From: Bacteroides fragilis | GTDB lineage: Bacteria > Bacteroidota > Bacteroidia > Bacteroidales > DTGW01 | NCBI GenBank assembly: GCA_945889005.1 | Contig: CAMDBI010000012.1 | Span: forward strand, 31,485-95,484 | Direction of reading: 5' to 3' | DNA length: 64,000 nt | Shown: positions 17,713 to 28,900 of the stretch, piece by piece | Position numbering within the stretch: position 1 is the stretch's first letter | How the letters are laid out: each line of letters opens with the position of its first letter | The notes under the pieces: model-generated | What the model saw: only the letters and a program-made list of their open reading frames with translations | Told to the model about the DNA's origin: nothing | Database searches by the model: none | Made by a program: the position numbers and the translations under genes

Positions 17713-18558
17713 AATGGAGGTTTTTGGCTTGTTGGTTATCAGTATTTGAAGCTTTCAAAATGGGTTCTTTCTGTAGCCATCACATTTTCGGCAGTGGTAG
17801 GATTTTATCTTAACAATGAAGCATTCTCGGGCAATATTTGGTTTCTAATTGCTGGAGTGTTTTTACTTTCGTCGGGGGCATCGGCCATAAACCAATATGT
17901 GGAACGTGCGCAGGATAGCATAATGACAAGAACCCGAAATAGGCCTTTACCATCTGGAGCAATTTCGCCAAATGAAGCTTTAATATTTAGTTTTATAACT
18001 ATAGTAATAGGAACAACCTTGTTGACGCAAATAAGCATTGTTGCAACGTTGCTAGGTATTGCCAATGTGGTACTCTACGATTTTGTATATACACCACTCA
18101 AATATCGTAGCCAATTTGCCATATTGGCGGGTGGTTTGGTAGGTGCAATACCTCCCCTTATGGGTTGGTATGCTTCGGGAGCTATTGGTCTGGAAAGTAG
18201 CATAGTTGTTTTTGCTACTTTTATGTTTGTGTGGCAGATTCCGCATTTTTTTTTATTACTAATAAAATATCGCAAGGAATACGAATTGGTCAATACCGTA
18301 ACAGTTTTTAGAAATAACGAAGAGAAAGCCCCTCTCATGTTTTTTATCTGGTTTTTAGCCACCTGTATTGTTTCGTTTATGTTTCCATTGTTAGGAATAT
18401 TGAGTTTTGCAAAAACAATATTTCTTTATGTCATAAATATTGGGCTTATAGCGCTTTTTGCCCTTCAATTGTATGTACAACCGATTAAAATACCTGCATT
18501 TGTTTACATGAGTTTACATTTATTCCTGCTTTTTCACTTTATTTTACTCATACTATAA
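17686..18558 (+). CDS. ctaB: Protoheme IX farnesyltransferase (heme O synthase)
   Basis: About 290 residues, eight or nine membrane helices. The UbiA-type Asp-rich motif is in NQYVERAQDSIMTRTRNRPL (about residues 72-91) and the second polar loop is around YDFVYTPLKYRSQ. It farnesylates heme B to heme O, required for the a-type hemes of the oxidase encoded just upstream. The start is uncertain: TTG 17680, ATG 17686 and ATG 17710 are all in frame; conserved sequence begins only at YLKLSKWVLS, so the first residues are not decisive. Confidence 0.93.
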   Translation: MDKFENLKMNGGFWLVGYQYLKLSKWVLSVAITFSAVVGFYLNNEAFSGNIWFLIAGVFLLSSGASAINQYVERAQDSIMTRTRNRPLPSGAISPNEALIFSFITIVIGTTLLTQISIVATLLGIANVVLYDFVYTPLKYRSQFAILAGGLVGAIPPLMGWYASGAIGLESSIVVFATFMFVWQIPHFFLLLIKYRKEYELVNTVTVFRNNEEKAPLMFFIWFLATCIVSFMFPLLGILSFAKTIFLYVINIGLIALFALQLYVQPIKIPAFVYMSLHLFLLFHFILLIL

Positions 18559-18617
18559 ATTAAATTGTTTAGTCGAGTATATTTCATAAATTAGTGCCGA
18601 TAAAACAATCGGTTAGT

Positions 18618-19751
18618 ATGTTTTTGCAATACATAACTTTTTTTTCGACATTAAATTTTTTGATACTCGCTGGCATTCTTTTAATAAAAAAATCGCCAAT
18701 CAAACGAGCCAACAACTATTTAGGCATCACTTTCCTGATGATGGCACTTTATAGTCTATCTACCTTTTATTTGCACAATGCAACACTCGATCAAAATATT
18801 TTATTTCTTAAATACTTTATACCCTTAGATTATACGATTGCCATGCTCATGGGGCCGGGTATTTATTTGTACTTGCAGATTATTTTGAACAAAGAGGTGT
18901 CGATACGTAGAGGAAAAATATGCTTACACGCCATTCCGGCCCTTCCCGCTTTATTATTTGCTGCATATTTTATGTCATTGCCTTCGGAAATTCGCATAGA
19001 TAAGCTTATACATAATTTCGAATCGCTTATGTGGGAAGGCAGTATACTCAATGGTTTGTTTTATATACAGATGACAACCTACTTGTTTGTATGTTACTCA
19101 ATAATATCAAAACAATTAAATATTTCAAAAGTAATTGTAAATGAGTCAGTTGTATTAGGTATTTCGTGGCTCAAAACATTTTTTTTGCTCGACATTGTAA
19201 TGATGTTGAGTACAGCACCTGCAAGTTTACTCATTGCCAACGATTACATTAATACCATCATTGCTCTTACAGTAATGAATGTTCAGTTTATTTATATTTT
19301 TATAAAATCGGCATGGTTGCCGGGTCTATATCCTTTAGAACTAACAACAGTTCCTGTCGAAAGCGACAACAAACCACAACAAGCACAAGAGCCGGCACTC
19401 AAAATTGACGACAAGCTAGCCGATTGTTATTTCGAAAGGCTTTTAACTTATGTAGAAACTCAAAAAGCATACTTAGATAAGGAGTGTAGCTTGCAAAGCC
19501 TTGCCAATGGTGCCGAAATTCCGCAACATCACCTTTCAAATATCCTGAACAACCGCTTAAACAAAAATTTTTTTGACTTTATAAACGAATACCGGGTCGA
19601 AGAAGCAAAAAAAATGCTCTCAGATAGGGGCAATAAACAGCTAACCATCGAGGCTATTGGTTTTGAATGTGGATTTGGCTCTAAAACCAGTTTCAACAAG
19701 GCATTCAAAAAATATACCAATCAAACTCCCTCCGAATATCGACTTTCCTAG
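18618..19751 (+). CDS. AraC-family regulator with membrane N-terminus
   Basis: Start set at ATG 18618 (MFLQYITFFSTLNFLILAG); a GTG at 18594 is possible. About 377 residues. Residues 1-230 contain seven predicted membrane helices, a layout common in Bacteroidota AraC proteins. The C-terminus (about 275-377) is a double helix-turn-helix with LQSLANGAEIPQHHLSNIL and IEAIGFECGFGSKTSFNKAF. It probably senses a membrane or periplasmic signal and activates transcription. The target is unknown; it lies 216 nt before the giant surface protein gene, on the same strand. Confidence 0.88.
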   Translation: MFLQYITFFSTLNFLILAGILLIKKSPIKRANNYLGITFLMMALYSLSTFYLHNATLDQNILFLKYFIPLDYTIAMLMGPGIYLYLQIILNKEVSIRRGKICLHAIPALPALLFAAYFMSLPSEIRIDKLIHNFESLMWEGSILNGLFYIQMTTYLFVCYSIISKQLNISKVIVNESVVLGISWLKTFFLLDIVMMLSTAPASLLIANDYINTIIALTVMNVQFIYIFIKSAWLPGLYPLELTTVPVESDNKPQQAQEPALKIDDKLADCYFERLLTYVETQKAYLDKECSLQSLANGAEIPQHHLSNILNNRLNKNFFDFINEYRVEEAKKMLSDRGNKQLTIEAIGFECGFGSKTSFNKAFKKYTNQTPSEYRLS

Positions 19752-19783
19752 TAGCCCAAAAAAACATCATTCAAAAGGCAAAA

Positions 19784-19812
19784 AACATGTGCGACTTTAT
19801 AATTTCGCACAG
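19784..19812. other. Inverted repeat TGTGCGA/TCGCACA
   Basis: TGTGCGA (from about 19788) pairs with TCGCACA (to about 19811) across a 10 nt AT-rich spacer; a third tgtgcga copy lies at about 19872. Could be a weak terminator for the AraC gene or an operator upstream of the giant protein gene. The rest of the gap 19752-19967 shows no recognisable gene. Confidence 0.4.
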
Positions 19813-19967
19813 TTATTTATTATCTGAAAACTATCTTTGCTTGTTATAGTGCTTTTTACTGGCAATGTTAGTTGTGCGATAAAACTTTTTATCTGCAAAG
19901 AAATAGCAAAGGCACTTTTTTCCGACTATGTGTATACTATGAAACTTAAGATTTAAATAAAAAATTT

Positions 19968-22900
19968 ATGAGAAATTTTACCAAAACCTTATCCCTATTA
20001 TTGGGAATTTTATGGAGTGCTTCAACCCTAAGCGCACAAACGCCGGGCAATTGCCTGGCGTTTGATGGTATCAACGATTACATTACTCTGCCATCAAATG
20101 CAGCATTAAACTTTAGTGGCTCGTCGTCATTTACCATTGCTGCTTGGGTTTATCCTGTTACTGGTAACGCTGCACTACTCCTTAAACAGGGTGTTATTAG
20201 GTATAATGTGCAGTATGCATTTCATATAAGTGGTTCTAAAGTTTTTTTTAATACTGACGTACTTAATGCTAATGGTTGGCAAGTATTTTCTTCAAATGCT
20301 TTTATACCTAACAATCAATGGACTCATATTGCTGTTGTAAAAAATGGTTCTAGTGTTTCAATATATATTAATGGACAATTAGATGGAACAAATACGTTAG
20401 ATGCAAATCATACAAATGCTACCGCATCATCAGGCGCTGTTAGTGTTGGTGGCAATAATGGATGGATAAGTAATACTCCTCAAAAACTCGATGAAGTAAG
20501 CATTTGGAGTAAAGCATTTTCGCTTTCAGAAATACAAGGATTATATGCAGTAGCACCAACTGGCTCAGAAACAGGCCTAATAGCTGCTTACAATTTTAGC
20601 AGTTCTAATGGTACAGTTTTAACAGATATTTCTCCAAATGCAATAAATGGAACACTTACCAATTTTGCTTTAAGCGGTTCGGCTTCTAATTGGACTCTAG
20701 CTTGGAGGGCATTGCCGGCTAATAATATTAGCAAAACGGGCTTTACTGCAAACTGGCCAGATGTTGCTGGGGCTACCAACTACCGAATTGATATTTCGGA
20801 CAAAAGCGATTTCAGTAACTTAATTGTAAACAATGCCAATGCCGGAACAAATTTAAACTATATAGCAACCGGTTTAACAGCCAATATACATTATTACCGT
20901 GTACGATATGTTGATGCAAATGGCATTAGTGAAAATACACAAGCTGTTAAAATTGAAATAGCCCCGGGCAACTGTTTAGAATTCGATGGTGTTGATGATG
21001 TTGTAAGCTGCGGTGTACAAAACCCCACAACTTTTACTATGGAAGCTTGGTTTAATGCGTCGGTTAACAGCCGCGACCAGGCAATTTTATCAACATTCAA
21101 CGAAAGTTCTTATGCTGGTTGCGAATTGCATTTAGGCGCTAATGGAATAATGTATTTTACAATAAAAGGAACAGCTAATGTTGATGTGCCAACTTCTGCT
21201 GCAATTCAGCCCAACACATGGAACCACGTTGCTGTTACTTACAACGGAAGCAATGTAATTGTTTATATCAATGGAATTTTAAGTGGTACAGCTCAAGTAA
21301 CTGGTTATGTTCCCGGCAGCAGCAATCTCAAAATTGGTCAGCGATCTGTTAATGTTACTGCATCAATATTTAAAGGTAAAATTGACGAAGTGCGGGTTTG
21401 GAATATTGCCCGAACAGAATCAGACATACAGCAAAGCATGTTCAAAGAACTTGTAGGGAACGAAGCAGGCTTACTATCATACTATAATTTTAACCAAACA
21501 AGCGGTTTGGTACTTAACGAGGCTAAAGGTGCTTATGTGGGAACTATTGCTAGCTTTCCAACATGGACTTCATCAGCAGTATTTTGTCCTTTTGTAAATG
21601 ATGCAAACAATATACGCCCATCGGGCTTTACTGCAAATTGGGTACCTTATTTAAATGCTACAACTTATAAAATTGATGTTGATGATAATAGCGACTTTAC
21701 ATCACCCTTAATTACTGATTTTGATTGTGGCAATGTAACTACAAAGAATATACCAGTACCACTTTCAGAGGGTATTAACTATTATTATCGTATCAGAGCA
21801 GTAACAGCTAACGGCACAAGCAGCAATTCCGAAGCAAAATTGTTTGCTTTAACACCTCAAAATGCACTTGCCTTTGATGGGGCAAATGATTATGTTTTTG
21901 TTCCGCAAATAGCAGTTAATTTGAACGAAATAACAATTGAAACATGGATTAACCTTACATTAGGTAGTACAGGTGCAGCTGGTATGTATGGTATTTTTAA
22001 TACAGATGCGTGGGTCGATCGTTCGCTTCATTACCAGATAAATACTGCAGGGGTTCAATTTGCATTACACGGAAACAGTGTTCATCCCACTTTTCCTTAT
22101 CTATTTTCGCCCAATACATGGTATCATACAGCTGTTACTTTTAGTAGTACAACTAAAGATGCTAAGTTTTATGTTAATGGCACACTTGTTCAGACTGTCA
22201 ATATACCAGTAACAACTTTGGTAAATTTATACAATGCAAGTATTGGTTGCTGGCATAACCCTGGAGTTAGTATTAACAGGTTCTTCAATGGTAAAATGGA
22301 CGATTACCGCATTTGGAACAAAGCATTATCGCAAGCCGAAATACAAGCTCGTATGAACAGCGGGTTAACAGGTAGCGAGGCAAACCTATTGCTCTATTTT
22401 AATTTCAATCAAGGTATTGCATTCGACAACAATGCCGCGCTCAATAAATTACTTGATGCTTCGTATCGCAAACAAATAGGCACTTTAACCAACTTCGACC
22501 TTTCGGGTTCGGTATCAAATTATGTGAATGGTTTTGATGCTCCCATTGTTTACAATGCCACCAATGTAACTTCAACCGGGTTTACAGCAAATATAAAAGC
22601 TGTAGCAGGTGCAACCAAATACCGCATTGATGTATCGGATAAAAAAGATTTTAGCACCTTATTAATTAATAGTTACGATGCCGGAACGAATACCAATGTA
22701 GCACTAAGCTTAGCTCTAAAGCCCGGTGTTAATTATTATTACCGTGCGCGTTACGAAGCTGCAACAGGCGAGAGCTATAACTCGAATGTAAACCCATTTA
22801 TGCTGCAAGCCGGCAATGCCATTGCAATGGATGGAGCCAATGACTACGTAAATATTTCTAACCGCAATTGGAACTTGTCGAAAGTTACTCTTGAAACCTG

Positions 22901-25900
22901 GGTGTATTGTAATGTAAATACTTCAAGTAGTACACAGTTTTTAACTTCCAAAGGTTCTGAAAAGCTTGAAATGCATATTGGTAATGGATTAAATAATTCA
23001 TTAAGGTTTATACCAACACCAGGAGTTTATTTCGATGCCCCTGTCAATAGTCTTATACCCAATCAATGGAACCATATTGCCTGTTCGTACGACCCTACAA
23101 ATTCGTCAAATAACAAAATATACATTAATGGCACAAGCGTAACAATAGCAAAAGCCGGTTCAAATCCTGTAACCACTCCGCTTGTCAACGACAATACTAA
23201 TTTTCATTTGGGCGCCAGGGTAGGTGTTGGTCTTCATTTTAACGGCATAATGGATGAAGTACGTGTTTGGAATCTAATTCGAAGCGAAAGCGAAATACAA
23301 AACAACATGTATAGCTCCTTGGCAGGAAATGAAACGGGCATAGTTGCTTATTACAATTTTAATCAAGGTGCTGCCGGAGTCGCCAATGTCGGTCTGACTG
23401 CCATACCCGATTTAACAGGAAATGGGAATAATGGTACTTTATATGGTAGTGCATTGGTAGGCACAACTTCAAACTATGTAACATCGCCTATTTATAATTT
23501 TATTTTAGATGCAACAAGTGTTTCGGCTGCTGGCACTGGCTTTACGGCCAACTGGAACCCAATGCCAGGGGCTACCGGTTATTTGATTGATGTAGCTAAC
23601 AATCCGGAGTTTACAGCTCCTATTATTACCGATAGTCCTTCAGCAGCAGGAACTGCATCAAAATCTATTAGCGGATTATCGCTTGTGGCGGGTTATTCAT
23701 ATTATTACCGTATGCGCTATACTACGGCTACTGGCACAAGTAGTTATTCTGAAACCAAATTACTAAGTTACGGAACTGCCATGTATAATGCCTCCAAAGT
23801 TACATCTACTGATTTTACAGCCAACTGGAAGGCTGTTGCAGGTGCCACCAAATACCGAATTGATGTTTCGGACAAGAGCGATTTTAGCAATCTTTTGGCC
23901 AATAATGTTGATGCCGGTGTTGGTACATCGAAAACTATTACAGGTTTGAATCTGGCTCTTGGTACAAATTATTATTATCGTATGCGCTACGAAATTTCGG
24001 CTGTTACAAGTGGTAACTCGCTGGCAAAAACATTTATGTTAGGTGCAGGCAATAGCCTTAGCTTCGATGGTGCCGATGATTATGTAAATATGGGCACATT
24101 ATCACCTACCGGTAATTTCTCAACAGGCTTCACTTATATGGGCTGGGTTAAATACAATTCATTTAATAACTGGTCGCGTTTATTCGATTTTGGTAAAGGA
24201 CAAGACTCCTACAACATATTATTGGCAAATAATACTACAACTAATAACTTATATTTGGCAAATAGAATCGGTACAGCTGAAACCCATGTCGAAGCTACAA
24301 CTAAACTGCCTATCGGTCAATGGATACATATTGCTGCAACAATTTCGACAACTGGAACAGGTGTTTTGTATATAAATGGACAGAATGTAGCCTCAGGTAG
24401 TATTAGCGTTCCATCAAATGAAATAAGAACATCGTGCTATTTAAGCAAAAGTAACTGGCCATCTGATGGTTATTTTAACGGCAACATGGACAATGTAAGT
24501 ATTTGGAACCGTGCCCTTTCAGCTGCCGAAATACAAAACCTTCAAGATTCGACATTTATTGGAAATGAAACAGGCCTGGTGGCATTTTACGATTTTAACC
24601 AGGGAGTGCCCAATGGATACAATAAATTATTGACTACTTTATCCGATGCTACAGGAGCATGCAATGGTCAGCTTAGTAATTTTGCACTCGAAAATGAACG
24701 CGGTTCGAATTATGCCTATAGCGGTCAATCGATTAATGTATTCTATGTAAAAGCCGATGCCGTTAACGGAGGCAATGGCCTAACACCAACTTCTGCCTTT
24801 AACAACTTGAATGCCGCATTTGCTGCAGCAACCGGACGCGATACTATAAAGGTGGCAGCCGGAATTTATTACCAACCTGCTTTTGACAAGTCATTTACAA
24901 ATAATAGCAACTCGCTTACCTTGTTGGGCGGCTATAACAACAGTTTTACAGCTCGCGATATTGTTGCAAACAAAACTATAATTTCGGGTCTATCGGGTGC
25001 TACAGTTCCTATTATAAATATTCTGTATTGTGATTTTACTATCGATGGCTTTACTATTAAGAACGGCATCAGTAACATTGAAGGCGGTGCAATAAAATAC
25101 GATGCTAAAGACAAAATTTATAATATTAATGTAAGCAATTGTGAGTTTTTAAACAATAAAACAACATCTGGGCATGGTGGTGCAATATGGATGAACACCT
25201 CAAACACAAACTCACAAGCCAATATTAGCAATTGTAAATTTATTGGAAACTCTGCTGGATCGTGGGGAGGGGCTTTAATCAATGAAAGTTTTAAATTAGT
25301 AATTAGTAATTGTTTTTTCGATGGAAATACTGCTCGAAACGGAGGCGGTGGTGCTATTTATACATATAAAGGTACTCTAAATCTGTCGGGTTCAACATTT
25401 GTCAATAACGAAGCAATTAATGTTGCAGGTGGAGCACTTTTAAATCAAGCAACAACTTCATCTATGATAACCAACAATACTTTTTACAATAACCGCACCA
25501 ACCAAAGTGCAGGGGCAATATGGACTGGGTCATGGTCAACTACTACAATGGCGCATAATACTATTGTAGGTAACTTTAGCAGCCATGCATCCTCTACAGG
25601 AGCTGTTGAATGCGAAAGTGGACCTTTAAAGTTGTTGGGCAATATTATTGCAGGCAATTTTTCAAATAATGTTGGTGCTTATGATCTTTGGAGGAATGCC
25701 AATGGAACAATAGTTGACGAAGGTTATAATATTTTTGGAACAAATGGACTTGCCGGACATACTCCCGATTCTAAATCATTTACAGTAAATTCCGACCAAT
25801 TATACAACATTCTCGAAAGTGCCAACCAAAGCAATACAGCCGCACGTTTGTTTCCTGCAAAGGTAACCAACAATGGAGGTTCAACACCTACAATAAAAGT

Positions 25901-28900
25901 AATCGGAAGGGTATTGAAGAATTCGGGAGGTTCTTTTGTTGGAATTCGAACTGTTCCGAACACATACAGCGTTTTCACCGACCAAAAGGGAACTGCTCGC
26001 TTGTTAGGCAACGCTACCATAGGCGCTTACGAAAGCGAAATACCGCAAAGCGAAAAAATAATTTACGTAAACGGAAACTTAAGCAACTTGGGCGATGGCC
26101 GCACACCTGCTAGTGCATATAACAATTTGCAGGCTGCCTTTGCTACCTGCACTGAAGCAGATACTATAAAAGTTGCTGCGGGTACTTATACACAACCTAG
26201 CACTGTTATTGCTTTTGGCAATTATGGTGTAAAAAATATTATTGTTTATGGTGGCTACAAAGCCGATTTTACTGCACGCGATACAGCACAGTATCGTTCT
26301 ACCTTGCAGGCAAATACAGGTTCTGTTGTACCAATTCTTTGGATTATCGATGGAAACTTTACAATAGATGGCTTTACAATTAAAGACGGTAAAGCAACTG
26401 CATATCCTTACGAAGGCGGAGCAATACATTTCCATACTACTACCAGTTATACCTTAAATGTGTCGAATTGCTTGTTTACTAACAACAGACAAAGCCAGGG
26501 CAATGGTGGTGTTATTTGGGCACTAACGCAAAACGCTTCTTCGGTAGTTAATCTGACAAATTGTACGTTTATGAATAATTTAGCCGAAGGTAATGGTGGT
26601 TGCGGCGGAGTAATTTCTGCTCTATTCGCGACTTTTAATATCACCGGCTGTTCGTTTATTAATAATTCGTCAACTAATGTAGGTGGTGCTATTTATTTCG
26701 ATAGGGTTACTGCTGTTATTAAGAATTCGACCTTCTTTGGTAACAGAACCAATACAAACGCCGGGGCAATATGGGCTGGCGACCAGACAGCAGGTGTCGC
26801 ATCAAATATTACATTAATACATAATACTATTGTTGGTAACTTTAACTCTCAAATTACAGGCGCAGGAGCCATTTGTTGTGCTAGAGGGTTAATGAGTTTG
26901 CAAGGCAATATTATTGCCGGTAACTTTTCTAATATAGGCACTCCGGTTGCTTACGATGTTTGGCAGGAACAAGGTGCAGTAACCGACAATGGTTATAATA
27001 TTTTTGGAACAAACGGCACCAATGTCTTAACTGTTAATGCAAATTCAATAGTAATTGCCAATGACCAATTATACCGAATTCTCGAAAGTTCAAACCAAAC
27101 AAATACTTCTGCTCGTTTATTTCCTGCAAAAGTAGCCAACAATGGTGGTGCAACGGCTACTGTTAAAGTAATTGGCAAGTATTTCAACAATAGTACAGGT
27201 ATAGAAAAGAATATTCGTCAGGTACCGGCTGTAGTAAATGCTATAACCATGCCCACCACCGACCAGCGCGGTATTGCCCGAACTTCTGGAGCTGCATGTA
27301 TTGGTGCATACGAAACCAACCCGGCCGATAAATATATTTATGTAAACGCAAATGCTGCATCCGATGGCATTGGTACATTCGAAAATCCTTGCAAATACCT
27401 GTATACCGCCATAGCAAAAGCATCGGTTACCGATACCATATTAGTAGCTGCCGGAACCTATTCAGCTCCTGATACTTCTTTTGTTATTAACAAACCGCTT
27501 ACCCTAATGGGTGGCTTTAATGCAAGCTTTTCCCAACACGACCCAAAAACATATGTGTCGTACATTCAGTACTATTCCGGAAACGCCCCATTGGTAAAAA
27601 TTAAAAATGCATCGGCCGAAATTAATGGTTTTACCTTATTAAACGCCCAATCAACAACACTGGGAGGTGCGGTTGTGGTAAGCATAACCAACAATACTTC
27701 GTACAATGTGGTTTTCAAAAATTGCATATTTAACTCCAATAAAGCCAGCAACGGAGGCGGTATTTGTTTAGATGCCACACTTGGTCTCACCAATATTTCA
27801 AATGTAACGGTAAGCCATTGTACTTTTTCGTCGAACTCGGTTACTGCGTATGGTGGCGGGGTATCATCGTCGGGGAAGTTTAATACAAGCATTAAAAACT
27901 GTACCTTTTTTAATAACAGCTCGGCATTAAACGGAGGGGCAATTTATCAGGGACAGGAAGGAACAATGCTTTTAAAGCAAAATACCATTGTTGGCAATAG
28001 TTGCACTACCACTTCTGCCGGGGGCGGGGTAGCCTGTAATGCTGGTACAATTTCGCTTTTGGCCAATATTATTGCAAAAAACAATTCGAGTGCCAACAAA
28101 CATAATGTTTATAAAGTTTCCGGAACGGTAACCGATAAAGGCTATAACCTTTTGGGTACCGAAGGCTCTAACTGTATGGTTGCTGCTACCGGAACCGATT
28201 CGCTTTCTAATGCACAACTCGATTTGTTGCTTACAACCTCAGCCCTGGCAAACTATGGCGGACATACCCCAACCATGAAACTGCTTAAGAAAGATTTTAC
28301 CAATGTAGCTTCAGCTTTAAAATATGTAAATATTGTTCCCGCCGAAGTGGGTGGTATTGTTCTCGAAACAACCGACCAACGCGGGGTTAACCGCATAGGT
28401 GGCGCATCGTGTATTGGTGCTTTCGAATACCGCGACACCTTACAAGTCAAGCATATTACTGTTGGCGCTTTAACGGCAACGTCTGCGAGTTTCCATTTTA
28501 CTCCCGGCAGCTTTTCGCAACGTGTTGTATTTATAAAAAATGATAATGCTGCTTCTGCAGAGCTACCGATCAATGGCACTACCTATACTGCAAACAGCGT
28601 ATTTGGTTCAGGTACCCAAATTGCTTCGTCGGGCTGGTATTGCGTGTACAATGGCAGCGACACAGTGTTTTCTGTAACAGGCTTAAATCCAGTTCAAACT
28701 TATGTTGTAAAAGCATATGAATACAATGATGTTGCATACTATCATACAGTTGTAGGTGTTAATAATCCGAAAAGTTTTGAAACACCTCAGAAAACGCAAC
28801 ATATAAATTTTAGTATTGAGTCGAAAAATTGGGGCGATGCCGACTTTTCATTACCCGATAGCACCAATCTTGGCCTGCGACCTGTTATATATGAAAGTTC

